64,000 nt of DNA from positions 4,841,405 to 4,905,404 of the forward strand of contig CM020512.1 in the NCBI GenBank assembly GCA_009823395.1, given 5' to 3'. Shown here in pieces: positions 1 to 13,460 of the stretch. This stretch comes from Thamnaconus septentrionalis. Taxonomy: Eukaryota; Chordata; Actinopteri; Tetraodontiformes; Monacanthidae. The notes beneath the pieces are model-generated. The model saw only the letters and a program-made list of their open reading frames with translations, ran no database searches and was not told the DNA's origin. Positions within the stretch are counted from its first letter, which is position 1. Each line of letters starts with the position of its first letter. Made by a program: the position numbers and the translations under genes.

Positions 1-1589
1 CTTTATTCTCCTGTTTCATCGTGCCTGCTTTTAGCTTGTTGAGCTGTGGTTGTTACACAAGTGAATACAACACCGCCTTGTGTATTACAGACAGCCAAAG
101 ACTGAGAGCTGTAATGTTCCTCTTTAGGTCCCTTCTGACTGTTCTCATGCTGCGTGAGGAAATGAAACCATTTTCAAAATCACTTTTACAATCACTCTTT
201 TATGTGCCAATTTTAGTCAGTCTGCTGATTCTGAGTATTGGAGCTGGCCAGACAAGTGTGACATCCAAGTAGCAGCGAAATCAAACAGGTCGTTTGAATT
301 AGACTGAACCCCTGCAGAGCACAGCTTCCGCACCGTCGCTCAACCCAGCAACAAAGATATCACTAAATACTGTGCATAAGATTTTTAAAAGACGGAGAGC
401 ACCTTCCATTCAGACGAGGCTCCGTCGTCAGCCCAATGTGCACCTGCCATCTAGGTTGTTCCGCCTCATCTGAATCCTTCGCAGCGCTTTGTGTCAACTT
501 CCACTTCTTATACACCCAAAGTGATTTCAAAGAGAACAAGTTTCTCTGTAGTTGAGGAATGCAGGTCTCATCAGAAAAAGAACAAAAACGAGCAACGGAG
601 GAAGTCTTTAATTACCTTTTAGTCATGGTATTTTTACAGTACATCGTTAAAAATATTCTAAACCTGATCAGTTAACACTTAATCAATTATCTATAAAGTC
701 TTAGCACCTCCAAACTGATCCTCAGGGGTCAGTTTTTGATTCATAAAACATTCAAATGTTGAAATGAGAGATTGCTTTAGGGCTGCATTTCGTCACAAGA
801 GGGCACCAGAGGATCAGAACTAACTCGATGACGGAGTTCGATGCTCTGTCTGACATGGCAGCAAATATTGTACAGGCTGTTACAGTAACAATGAATAATA
901 ATCATATAATCTCTAAATCCCTCGCATCATCCTACAAATGAAAAACTTTGCTTGGTGCATCACAGCATGGCAACACACAGTGTCCCAACAGTGGCTGGTA
1001 TATTTCAAACGGCTGACATAATCAATTTTAAGATAAGACTTTCTATTTGTTCTCCAAAATGGACAGATACATCTGGTGCTTCTTCTTTTGTTGCCTGATT
1101 TTTTTTTTTTTGCCAAGTCCAACTTGAAGAACTTGGAGCAGCTTGCAGGTTCCCTGTCGGGGACGGTGCTGAGCTCTCCCGGGGGCCTCTTATTGCGAAG
1201 AATTTCTGCGGCAGTATACTTGCTGATTGCTTCGTTCTCACTCCTCACAACAACCAGCTAAGACACTGCCAGAGAAACACCCACAGGAGCCGCTTCCAGT
1301 CGTCTGTCGCTGCTCCTTTCACCAGCAGCGTCCCAACTGTTGGTAGCTCGTGGCGAGTTCTGCCTCCGTGGACGCCGCCGCTTCTCACGTCTGGCTCTGT
1401 GGTGGCGCTGCCAGCAAAGCCTCGTGCTTGAAGCTTCCTCTGAGGTGGACTGATCCTCAGCCAACAGTGGAAGCGGTGCGCTATAAAGGGAATAGAAAAC
1501 AGTATGAAAGGTGAAACAAAACATATTTGACCTGCTGCTCCTGAATGTAAAATAAAAATAATAATGGCTTGTAGTGGTGATTCATCTTC

Positions 1590-1622
<33 letters not shown>

Positions 1623-1779
1623 TTCAGTCTTTGAAAAATTACAAAGGGCAGCCAGCTCAGCACTTATGTAACGGTGATGCATTGATGAGACTGCACTCGG
1701 TGCCCGAAAGTTTGTTCCAAAACAGAATCCCGATGCTCTTGTAGCCTTTTTGGTGCAGCATCACTTTAAGTGCGCGTGT

Positions 1780-1813
<34 letters not shown>

Positions 1814-4300
1814 GAAAAAAAATACAGGCAAACATGAACACCCTCAGAACTAAGAATAGCCTCGCCGTGACTCATGGTTTTGCAACAAAAAAGCTCAGTT
1901 TGATTCAGCTCTTATCTATTTTGTGCATATGCGGCTGTATCTTAGCATGTGCGCGATGCAGAAAGGCCCGTGTTGTCTGATGTCCTCAGTGGCTGCGTTC
2001 TTAGCGGACAGGACGTGCGGCAGCTGAAACCTCCCCGCGCCCCTCCCCCGACTGACTGTCCCACACTGCCCTCCTCTCCCTGCGGACTCTGCCTTGCTGA
2101 CAGGACAGCATGGGAGCGCAAGAGTGTCCTGCGGCAAATCAAAGAACCCGGGGATTCATGAAGGAGAAACCTAGAGGATATCACCAAGGGAGGAATACAG
2201 CCGGCCCTCTTTTCTGTCTTTTAAGATCAGCATTTTTAACATTTCACGGTGCATTTTTTTTTTTTTTTTTGCCATTTCATAACTGTAAATTCCTTCCTTG
2301 ATTTGTCACTTTTGACCTTTTCTGTGAATAAAGAAAAGGTCAGCTGAGAGAAGCGTCAGCGATACGGGATTTTACACACCATTCCCCGCCGACACCAAGG
2401 CTCGTGTCCACTGACAAGGGAGGGCTCACACACCTCTTGACCTCCTCTGCGAGCGGGCGAGCAGCTGCGTCACCTCGTGCCTGCAGCCTGGGCCCTCGCA
2501 CCGAGCACATGATGACCGGAATTCCTGCCCGCGCATGGCTCGACGTAATCCCTCATGCAGGACGGAGGAAGAGTATAGTGAAAACAAAAGCCGGGCCGGC
2601 GGAGGGAACGGTCGGCCGACTCGCTGCGTCACGAAGCAAATGCAAGCGGCTGCGGCTGAGGCTGACTTCAGTTTCAGCAACGCCCTCCCGTTTCTGTGCT
2701 AATCATCTCTTTATGGATGGTGCAAGATTTTTCTTTTTTTTTTTTGCATTAATCAGTGCGAAGTGTGGATTGCCGTTGAATAATTTAATTTAGCAGAGGA
2801 TTAAAAGGAACACTCAAGGTGCTTTCCAGGTTAAAACGGTGCTAAAAATACAGATAAATCTCTTCAACAAAAGTTGAAGGAGGCATCTGAAACTGTGTCA
2901 CTTGCAATAATTGGTTTATCTCGTCTAAAAACCTGGATGATGTTTGTGGTGTAATCTGGTATTCCTTCCTATTTTAAAAAGTATTCCAAAATGACACTTG
3001 CAATTGTTTTTATATACAGTGATTTTAAATAAAGTACACGTTTAGAAAGTAATTTAATTTTTAAATTTGAAATTAAACTTACTTGAGTAAGTATTTTTAC
3101 TCAATACATGTAAACATACTTTACATATGCAATTTAAATAATAGTGTAATGGGCAAAGAATGTTTTGTCCAATTTATGCATTGTGTAAGTCACACAAACA
3201 TGACAATTGATTATTAATTTATTAGAAAATATACTATTATAGACCAATTATACACCAATATGTGCGCATGTTAAGTCGTGAAATTACTTTTGCGAACTTC
3301 AGTTCTCGTGCTGACACCGGAGCGGCTATGCATCAGGGTCCCTTGTTGGGCCAAAACTCCTGACATCACTGAACCAGATGCCCTAACAGTCATGCGTCCC
3401 CGCTGCGGCCTCGCTGCAGAGGCCTAATCACCTTACGTCCAACAATGACAGCAGTATTTACTGTAGAGCCGCCGTGTTTCCGAAGAATGCTACACATGAT
3501 GGTCTGCATGGTGAGGAGGCTTAACCTCTCATAAGATCCATGAGGTTTAGGCCGATGGCCGATTTCCAGCTGAGGACCTTTAAAATAAGAGAACTCTGAT
3601 CTCCGTTTTCTTTCTTTATTTTTTTATCAATATTATTTTATTGCTACTATTGATCGTTTAAAGGATTGAACTGGTTTAATCATCTAAAGGCCGCACTGCT
3701 CTTTAAACCAATCATTCGATACTTTGGCCTGTTATGTGGTGGTGATTGATGCTTGTGTTTACGTCGTGGAGCTAATCAGTAACAGGCAGGCTCCTCAGTG
3801 GGACGTCCCGGATGGCCACGACTTCATTGCCTTTCCTATGGACGTCAGGCCCTGTTTACGGACCTCTGACGTCCGACTCACATGGCCAAATACATGCAAG
3901 ACATACAATGTCACGAACCCGACCCAAATAAGACACAACAAAGAATGAAAGTCTTTGTGTCCCTACATTTAGCGTGTCCAAAGGAACAGAAGAAGACAAT
4001 ACTAAAGGACACTTTAGTGAGGACACTGAGGAGATCACATTGTGGCCGCGTTAATGTGTATCACACCTCTGCGCACTCTGTGACCTTCTGAACCGTTACC
4101 ATGGCATCAAGTTGGTCGGACGCCTTCAAAGATACTTAGAGCTCTATACATGTACATCGTAACAAAGCCGCCTTAATGATACTTTACATTCAAAACAAAG
4201 ACGCGAGTGTTCACATTAAGGCCCTTTTTGTTTTAGGTTCACACGCTGATTTCCGAGGATAGAGTAAAGTTTACTGTCCCGGCTGTGAGAATGAAGCCAG
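1..4300. other. No gene recognised; A+T-rich intergenic sequence
   Basis: Reading both strands I find only short open frames without splice context or recognisable domains. The stretch holds a poly(A) run of 28 bases at 1594-1621 and a (CA)n tract at 1781-1812. A CTCF-like site is noted separately near 794. Around 1950-2700 the base composition becomes G+C-rich, but no exon with matching splice sites and phase was found. Confidence 0.5.
1781..1812. repeat. (CA)n microsatellite
   Basis: Uninterrupted CA dinucleotide run of 32 bases. It creates spurious His/Thr and Val/Cys open frames on the two strands, which should not be taken as genes. Confidence 0.95.
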
Positions 4301-4623
4301 ACCATTTACAGAAGCCTTAACGTGTCACACACAGGTGATACACTCACCGTGTAGCAGCGGCATCAGCGGCGGCTCGGCTCCGTCCGTGTCCTCACGTATC
4401 AGGAGTGTTGCTCTTCCAAGGTGCTGCTGGTCCCCTCCACACCAGCCAAGTGTGGTGGACCACAGGGCTGCGCTCGGCTCCGCTCTGCTCTGTGGTGATC
4501 TCACTCTCTCGCTCTCACTCTCGCTCACGCTGCTTCTCGTTGCTCCACTGAGGCAAGCACAACAAGTCAAGGCATGTTCCGACACGCCACCGACAGCCGG
4601 ACAGGGTGTATGGGCCTGCTCCC

Positions 4624-4673
<50 letters not shown>

Positions 4674-6235
4674 GGAGGATCAGAGAGGAGAGGAAGAGAG
4701 GGGGGGGGGGAAACCCAGAAAAAAAAAACCCAGCGTGACTCAGGCTGCTTTGGTAAGTGAGCGTGCGCTGCTATTACTTTTAACACTTTCAATTCGTGGA
4801 GTCGCTGCGAGAGGACGCACCAGTCTGTGGATCCCCCAAATTTCCGATTTTTCCTTTTGGGAGGGAAGAAGCTGCTTCCTCCTAACAGAAACCAAACAAA
4901 TAATAAACAACGTGAAAGGACCTACTCATCGGGTCGTTTCTGTTTCATCATAGATGATGGAGAAAACCTTGCCTGCAGCTATTAGCTTCTGTCTCTACAG
5001 CCACTGACTGACAAGACGGAAGTGATTCAGAGTTTTGTCCAAACTCTTTTACCTGGTAAACCTGAATGGATGCAACTATATATATTTTATATACATAAAA
5101 ATAGAAAAACACGTCTTTCACAATCAGAAATGGCCCTTTTTGAATCGGCCGGTATCTCTTGCACAGCAAGATCAAAAGTGCATGAAGCCGTGGATAAAGG
5201 CACCGATACAGCTTAAAAGTGAAAGATGCTGATTAGATTATTTTACGGCAGCCGCTGATCACATCAGTAACGGATGACGCCCCACAGCGCGAGTCAGGCC
5301 GTGAAGGGAAATGCACGCGGGCCGAACCTGCAGACCAGCTGCGGTGCCTTCGAGCTTGGGCTGTGTCAAAAGCGAAAGCGTTCCGGCGTCACTGCGATGA
5401 CGGATGGGCAGAGCTTTGACTACGAGATCACACGTCAGCCTTGCCGCTCCCGACACATTAAACCGCATCGAATGTGCAGAATCATCACCGCTTTACAAGC
5501 GCTAATTATGCAGAGCCGCTCTTGATGCTTGATGCTTCTCCTTTTTCTTTTTTCCCTTTCTTTTTTTTTTTTGGGGAAATTGAGGAGGGGTGATGCCTTT
5601 TCAGTGATGTGGCGGAAGGAAGTTGATCACTAGGCAGATTCTGGCTGCAGGAACCAGGTCAGCAAAAAAAAAAAAATCTTTCGATCCAGCTGTCTGAGTA
5701 CCCCTCCCCCTGCCCCTCCCCCCTCCCCGACCCCTAAAGTGGCATTACCGTACTTCATATGTGCTGCAGCCCCCGTGACCTTATCAATGAAAGAGCAAAG
5801 TCACTGTGATGTGGCGCAAGGGGAAGGTGGTGGTGGTGCTGGGGGGGATCTCAAACTCTTTTATCATGTCTGCCTTGAGGCTTGGCTCCTCTTTCTTCTC
5901 GGAGCAGCAGCGGCAACTTTGCAGGGGGGGGTTCCGCCTGCAGATAATGGCTTTAATTCAAGTGACGGTGCAGCGCTGCATAGCCGCACAGGACCGTCCT
6001 GCCAAAAGTGCCAGTGGCGATTCCACTAAAGTGAGCTGGCCCTTGATTTTTTTTTTTTTTTGTCAGAGGCGGGACGGGGTCCGTGTGAAAGAGAACGACG
6101 CGTCGCACAGTCGTAGCTGAATTAACAGGCAAATAATTAGAAACTGTAACCTTGTAACCTTCAGCCGCCCAGTTAACACATCGGGCTGTCATTTATTCAT
6201 TTGCCCATGGGACACGGACGGCAGCCCGGCCCTCA

Positions 6236-6284
<49 letters not shown>

Positions 6285-6444
6285 AGAATTGGTCGGGGGG
6301 AGGGGGGGGGACTGTTAGCTTAGCAATATCAAAGCTTACTGCTGCATTGATTACATCATCGCAACTGGAGCGCTGGAATGGGACAATGCACCATCGAGGT
6401 GGTGGTGGTGGCGGCCGTGGGGGGATCTCACTCCTGCGTGTGTG

Positions 6445-6476
<32 letters not shown>

Positions 6477-6610
6477 TACGTGCGTGTGTGTGTGACTTTC
6501 TATCATTGCAGTGTTTCAGCTTTTGTCTTATCCACAGTGGGATGGCCTGTTCTCCTTCACATCCACCATTGCTGTGTCATATGACCGCTGTCTATGTCTA
6601 TGAGGGGGGG

Positions 6611-6656
<46 letters not shown>

Positions 6657-6754
6657 ATTGCAGGCCAGCACTGCAGGAACTCTGCTGCTGCAGGACACTG
6701 CAGGATTGCTGCTCTGCTGCTGCCTCACTGACTCCTTCCTCGTCTCCTTCTGCC

Positions 6755-6798
<44 letters not shown>

Positions 6799-9037
6799 CC
6801 CTATTCACTCAGGCAAATTGCTCCGGGAGGATGGTGAGAGCATGTGCTGCATTCATGGGGAGGGGAGAGGGGGTGGAGGCAGAGAGTCGAGAAAAAAAAA
6901 AAGAGGAGCAAGGCATGCTGGTGAGGCGTTCTGCTGGGCAACTGTACCTCAGAGAGAGAGACTACAGTGGAGGAACTGGAGACAAGAAGGGGGAGGAGGG
7001 GGGAGGGGGGAGAGGACGGGGGGAGGAGGGCAGAAGTGAGGCACAAGGAACATCAGGTGAGTGCGGCAATTTCCTTTGCTGGCAGTGCAGCACCACCCTC
7101 AGTGAAAGCGTGCAGCGGCAGAACTGCAGATGTTCCGGGATGATGTCAGAACCTCCAGTGCCCCCCATCCCCCCCACCATCACCACCACCCCCCCCCCCC
7201 CTCCTGCACACACACACACACACACACACACCCGCCTGCAGTGGGCCAGAACGATGCTTTGGATCATCGCCTCATAAAAACACCATCTGACCCAGTCGGG
7301 CTTTTTCAAGGGTTCGGCGCCGTTACCTGAGGTGAACTCAGAGCTGACCGAGAGACAGGTCAGGTGACCTGCCACAAGGCTCAATCATATACACATTTGA
7401 ACTTTTTTTTGCAATTGGAAACCAGCTTTAATGTATAGAAATGTCACCCTCCCCCCAAACAAAATAAAATAAAATCAGAAGGTTTGCATTTAAGCACAGC
7501 ACGCTGCAAGAACAATGGCGTGAAACCATTGAATGGAGTCATGGACTTTCAGAGCAGAGAGAATCCTGCTGCACTCAGCGTCAGAGGAGTTCTGCTCTGA
7601 ACAACCTCTCCGTCCGTCTCTGCGCTGTGTGCACGGGACCAACCTGACTGAATTCACGTGCAGGCGACGGACGGACGGACGGACGGACGGACGCACTCGG
7701 CTTTCTGTGTCACACGGCTCAGTTCAAACACAGCAGCTCTCCTCCGGCCCCCCCGCCGGTATCCACTTATAGGACGGCAGAAAAGTCCGAGTGGGTCGAG
7801 CTCAACTTCATGACTGCAGCACGCCCCCCCCCCCAGCCCTCCTCCCCCGCCCCCACCACCCCGTCCCATGCAGGCCACTGTGGGCACACTTTTCATTTCC
7901 GCATTTCAGCACTCAGACACCGACGGCGCAGGACTGCTCACACACACACACACACACACACGCAGGCAGGCAGGCGGGCTGGCAAGGAGCTTTTTCCCGA
8001 GCTGTTTCTAGCATCAGAGCCGCTCATACCAACAACTAACACATGCTGCTAAATATAAACCCCTCAAAAAAAAAACGGCAGAGAAAGGCAGAGAGCCTGG
8101 TGCTGTTTTTTCCCCCTAAGAGCAACATTGGCAAAGATTAAAGTCTCCTCTAGATATGAGAACTCTTCTGTCTTTTTTTTAAACCCCCCTCCCTCCCTTC
8201 TCCTCCTCTTCCTCCTCCTCTCTTCTCTGTCCTTGTTTCAAATGGCAAGTCCTCTAAACCGGCTGCTATCCGACACGCCGGCTGCTATTTCCAGCCTGGT
8301 GCCATGCGTTAAACATGGATGAGGGGAGCAACACAGCCCGACTTGCTAACGGGACCGGCTGCCCCGGCTGCTGCTCGGCTACCACTGCTGCAGAGGAGGC
8401 TGACAGTGATGATGGCAGAGGCGGCCGGGGGGACCTCGCAGTGGCTGCGGCCGCCGACACGGATTACACACACTCACACACACAATCACACACACACACA
8501 CACACACGCTAAGTCCTGTAAAAGGAGGGCTGATGGAAGTAGTAAAGCATCCTTTGCACAGGCGCAGGCATACGCTGTGAGGGTATGAGGCGTGCGAGCT
8601 AAAAAGCGAGAGTGCGGAGGAAAGGACAGGCGTACCTCTGGATGAGTCTCGGACGCTGGCTCCCGGCGGGCTCTGGCGGGGAGGAAAACTTCTCGGCGCT
8701 CACTCTGAGGCTCCCGCCGGCTGCTGATGTGCCCTGGCGGCGCTGCAAAGTTGACTGCAGCACTGCCTCCTGAACAGAATGACATTGTTTGCACTCCCCC
8801 CTCTCTCTTTCTCTCTCTCTCTCTCTCCTCCTCCTCCTCCTCCTCCTCCTCCTCCTCCTCCTGCTCCAGCATGCGCTCGCTCCCCTCCACACCCCCGCCC
8901 CCACCTTGCACGCTTGCTGGCAGCACAAACTGCACAGCTCAGCAGTGTTCCCCCACTGCCGCAGCAGATCCTGCATGAGCTCTGCGTATCCGAGTGGGAT
9001 GGGACTTTTAAAGGGGAACGCAGCCTCCCGGGTCAGC

Positions 9038-9069
<32 letters not shown>

Positions 9070-10800
9070 GCGCATCCTCTGTCTGCCTGCCTCCTCCTCC
9101 TCCCAGCACTCACCCCTTCATCCCCATATTAGTGTAACGGACTCATCACTAGGAACCCCCCCCACCCCATCACCCAGTACTCTTTCTCTTTGTCACCGTC
9201 TTTAAGATGAGTATGCTTAAACGTAGCTGAGGAGGTAACATATTGTGATGTGACGTGTGAAAAATCAAGATGGAAAATTTGCCTAGCAAGGCCGAAAAAG
9301 TGCTCAAACAGTGACTTATGACCAGTTTGTATAATCTTTTTCTCATAAAATGTGCAGAAATTTGCAGACTTTGTCATCCTAGCAATTATAATTTATACCT
9401 TTAACACTATTAAAGGTACAGTATTACACAACATTGACCCTAGCTGTGTTTTTCTTCATGCGTCTCTGACCAGTCAGTGCATTTCCGACCTCCGTTCATC
9501 TTTCTTCCGCTTGCTACATTTCTGTGCGAAAATGTTCGCTAAAACACGCCATTCTGAAAAACATGTCTCTCCCAGGCTTAGTGGCAACCAGCACTGCCAA
9601 CCAGCCGTTCACTCCGTCCGCTGAGATCACCTTCTGTCACTGCCTTTCCGCACCTGGGGCGGATAAAGCCAAGCGTCAGTTGCAGCAGGACGCTGCAGCT
9701 GAGCCGATAATTGTCGCGGGAGGCTACGAACACAGGGCTAAAAATCAGCGGTTTTCTGGAGGGACCTGCAAAATGAAGCGTATCACGCAACTGATCCACA
9801 CACACTTTCAGGTGAATATTATAGCCTTTGTCCACAGATGTGAACCAGGCCCGGTGTCTGTGAACTGCAGTCGCTTCTCCGTTCCTTCTCCCCTTTCTCT
9901 ACCCATGATGCTCTGCACCACCGGCGCTATTCTGCATTGCGTTAAGCTGTGAAACTGTCTTGATCAACCAAATTTTGTCTTTTTTTTTTTTTGCACATTG
10001 CACAACTCTGCGAAAGTGAGGTCATCCATCATGTAGCAAACTAATAAGGTTGAACTTCACTTCCTGCCGTCGCTTCGCTCCACAAAACTCGCTCTGGGCT
10101 TCTTCCCTCTCCAAAGTTCCAGTGGTGACGATTGCACTGTGCTGCGCTCACATGGAGCCTTGCTGGCTCAATTTTTAAATGCTGGCCGTTTTCGGCGCCC
10201 GAGTCTTGGCAGTTCTCTGCAGCAGTGCAGCACAGCGCTCTCATTCTCAATGCAGGTGCCAGGGCCCCCCCCCCCCTGCATGACTTTGTTCTACCTGTGC
10301 CCCCACTTGAACCCTGAGATCGTCCATCCTCCCCCGCCGGTGCAAAATTGGGAGCTGCGTGCATCCCATATTAACCCTGACCACATCCAAGCCAAGGTGG
10401 ATATTCCCTTTTTGTTTTAAGCACATTAGACGTTGAGCGCTCTATTGCGGCATTTCTGCCTGATTAGCTCGCCTCTGCCCTTGTGAGAGATTCACTAGCG
10501 CGTCAAATTGCTGATTCAGTAAGAATTCACGTAATGGTGCATCTTTCCGCTGCCGCACGCGGCTGTCCGTTTCAATCACCGTCTGTGTGCATCACGCGAG
10601 CGCCGTTAGCCGACAGCTGAGCATCGTCTCCCGCATGTGCAATCTGCATGCGGCGCTGCTGCTGCTGCTGCTGCTGCTGCTGTTAGCGAATCAGTCTGCA
10701 GAGCCTCTGTCTGTCCTCTTTGTACTCTGTGACACCTGGGAGAGCGCTTCCTCCCCCCGGCCAAGTCCTTCTCGGAGCCCCACGCCATTCTAAGTAATGG
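4300..10800. repeat. Microsatellite-dense, G+C-rich belt, no complete gene seen
   Basis: Simple repeats follow one another here: (GA)n 4631-4667, (GT)n 6238-6282, a GT/GCGT mix about 6438-6494, (GT)n about 6614-6655, (CT)n about 6757-6795, (CA)n about 7207-7231, (GGAC)n 7668-7692, (CA)n about 7939-7962, (CA)n about 8467-8508, (CT)n then (CTC)n 8806-8862, (GT)n about 9040-9071 and (GCT)n at 10653-10683. Between them CpG-containing stretches such as 8230-8780 resemble vertebrate promoter or CpG-island sequence. Every open frame crossing these tracts is low complexity. Distal 5' exons or regulatory DNA of a neighbour such as spsb1 remain possible but cannot be shown from sequence. Confidence 0.6.
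10653..10683. repeat. (GCT)n trinucleotide repeat
   Basis: About ten uninterrupted GCT units. On the plus strand they encode a poly-leucine run within a 68-codon open frame starting at 10587. The frame has no splice partner or recognisable domain, so I treat it as a repeat and not a gene. Confidence 0.9.
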
Positions 10801-11799
10801 CACCCCCCCGCACTTCCCTCACCGTGATGAATAAGCCATGAAGAAAGGCCCGTTTACACGTCCTCGCCGCATTCTACCTGGCTAATGTCGCATCTCCCCT
10901 ATGAAATATTTTCCGCCGTTAGCCCAGCCAAAGGGCGCAAGACGGCGTGCGACTCTTGCGCGCCAAGGCTCGATGAGTGCAAGGAGCTGAGAGCTGAATC
11001 GTCCGCGCAGTTCAATGAACGCTGAGCGTCGTCATTCATCTAAAAGAGTCGCTCCACGTTTCCGGAAAAAAATGCACATTTGACGGAACACAACAGGCGA
11101 TTGTTGCTTGTGTGCGGGGGTGTGTGTGTGTGTGTGTGGAAAGATATCTTCATCCTACACAAGCAAGAATTGAACGTCTCCTCACGGATCAACATTCTCG
11201 ACGCGCATATAACAGGAGTTGAGTCAAGTGTTTGGCCAACGACTTCTTTTCTGTTTGTCTGTGCCTCTCGCAGCCTATTCCTCAGCTCCATTGATCCGTC
11301 CGGAAAAAGATAATAGACACATTGATTTACAAGCTCAGCAGCTTGCTTGGTTTACTCATCAGTTCAGACTAATTCTCGATAGCTCTCCGTCGAGGAGGAG
11401 GAGGACCGGCCGTGACTGACAGTTAAATTGTGGCTGTGACGCTCCGGGGGTGAGAAGCAGAGCTGCGCTCATTTCTGAAAAATGTGGAAAAATCTGGCTG
11501 ACCGTTTTGGTTAGGGGGTAGAGAGATCCTCTGGGTAAATCTGACATTGAAAAATAGAGTCGTAAGAGAGCTAATTGAAGTTGGATAGCAATAAATTAAC
11601 CCGACAGTCTGCTCAGTTCAGTTCACGCTGTATGCAGCAGAGACGGTTTGAATGACAAAGAATTTCAAGGAAAATGTGGCCGCTGCATTTTGGCCCTTTC
11701 AGTCTTCCTTTGCCGACCTTGCTGTGATGAGGCGGCAATAAACTCGTAGAGAAATCCCAGAAAGAGGGTCCAACTGGGACATCACTGACATCAATTAAT

Positions 11800-12000
11800 C
11801 AATCAACTTCTATTTGTAAAGCGCTAAATCCCAACCAAAGGCGTCTTGAAGCCCTTGCACAATCAAGAGAAAACTAACTAAAACCCTGCAGAGCAAGCGA
11901 GTGGTGACAGCAGCCAGGAAAAAACTCCCCTGTGCAGACCAGACCTGGCGCAGACCTGACTTCAGAGGGCGGTCATCTGCTTTGACTGGTTGGGGTGAAC
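11800..12000 (-). mobile_element. Dispersed teleost retroelement-like 3' fragment, copy 1
   Basis: On the minus strand this piece aligns by eye with 36870-37075. Both copies share, in the same order, the core around GTTTTTCCTGGC, then CTTGCTCTG, then GACGCCTTTGG, and end in TTTAGCGCT followed by a short A+T tail. Such segments are very common in fish genomes. The class (LINE tail or SINE) cannot be fixed from the fragment alone. Confidence 0.65.
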
Positions 12001-13350
12001 AGGAAATACAAAACTGAACAGAGAGGGAGAGAGAGAGAGATGAAGTTGTCAGAGTCGCAGACAGGCCAGAATGATCTGCAAGGTGAAGATCAAATAATTA
12101 CAAAGTTCATTAGATAGATATAAATGTATAAAGATAAATACATTTAGAAAGAAATGTACAGTATAAATATATATATACGCACATGCAAATATATATCTGC
12201 ATATAAGCATATCAATTTTACTCTATAATTATGGCTAAAATGAATTTAAAGTTTGAATAAACTTAAAAATATAATAGTGGACTGTTTTTGCTGCTGTCCA
12301 TACAGAAACTAGACACGGATCAGGGAAATACTTCACACTCTTGGTGTGGTGTTCCTTGAATATAAAAAGTCCTAATTTGAAAGGCAGAGCTCAATGTGAC
12401 ACCAGGAGAGTGAGGAGTCATCTGTTTCTGTCTCAATCGTTGTAAAAGGCCTATGATGGATTGACAAGGTGAGCTGCCGGGCTGGCAGCCGGCAGCTCTG
12501 TCAGCGTCAGTCGGCAGCCGCCTCGCTCTCTCCACTGGCTCCCTGACATAATGGACAGACTCTGCCGAGCCGGAGGGAGGAAGGTCGTGTGAAACCTCCA
12601 GTGAAGTTTCATTTTGACAACCATCTACGTTCAATACTTTCTTTGGAAACGAAATGCAGATGTTTATTTGGCTTACTTTTTGTTTTGTTATGTGACTGCA
12701 CACAGAAAAAAAAACACTCCTTATCTCATGCACGAACCAGGTGACTCACCTGATTGAATGATGAATCAAATCAATGAAGTTTGAATCGCCAAGTATAACT
12801 GTTGGTGACCACCAATAGAATTCACAGGAAACCGCACTGTCCCGACCGCAGCATATGCAACACTTACCTGTCACGCCACGGTTTCGCCTTCCAGGCTTTG
12901 ACTTCCTGAGTTTGTGCAGCTTTTCCGCTGTGTGTACACTAATACAAAGGAAAAGCGTCTGAAGACTTTTGCATATCTGCGTGATTACATGCAGATACAG
13001 ACATCAAAACTGCAGTGTTGTGATAAGTGCAACCTCGCCATGGCTGTAGTTCACTCTCAGGTCTGGGACTGGTGCCATCATGCGGACAAAGTTGGAGACG
13101 GTCCAATTTCGTGGATGGGCCATACGTGACGACTGCACTTTGGTGGTGCTAACCTCTTAGAATGGATGCGGAAATAATAAAGTCACGACACTGCACTGAG
13201 TGCACCAGGTATCCCTTTACTCCCATCTGTCATCTGCTCACCAGCTTTTAAAAGTGACCACCAGAGTCTCCAAAGCCAGTCAGCTCTTGCATGAATGCAT
13301 GGATTTCATTTTATAAGCAAACAATGATTTAAACATCTCATTTGCACATG

Positions 13351-13366
13351 TGCATATATATATACG

Positions 13367-13401
<35 letters not shown>

Positions 13402-13460
13402 ATGTATATATATGTGTATGTATGTGCATGTATATGTATGTATATATGTGTATGTATGAA
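13351..13460. repeat. Compound TA/TG microsatellite
   Basis: Alternating purine-pyrimidine run of TATA, TGTG and TATG units over roughly 110 bases. Open frames here translate to Tyr/Ile/His/Thr repeats and are artefacts. Confidence 0.9.

Noticed and set aside
913..1682. Minus-strand frames at the left end
   Set aside because: They contain poly-Lys and poly-Phe from A/T runs, and no splice-consistent neighbours were found.
6347..7039. 230-codon open frame on the plus strand
   Set aside because: It is made largely of GT, CT and GA repeat translations (Cys-Val, Leu-Ser, Gly-Arg runs), with no domain or splice context.
8315..8512. 65-codon frame starting MDEGSNTARLANGTG in CpG-rich DNA
   Set aside because: The start context is fair, but the frame runs into a CA repeat, has no donor with consensus and matches no family I know; kept only as part of the CpG-rich belt.
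8486..9205. Overlapping frames on both strands with Glu, Arg, Leu, Pro or Ser homopolymers
   Set aside because: Produced by (CT)n, (CTC)n and (CA)n tracts read in different frames.
10587..10793. Signal-peptide-like frame with ten leucines
   Set aside because: The leucine run is a (GCT)n repeat; the frame has no continuation or domain.
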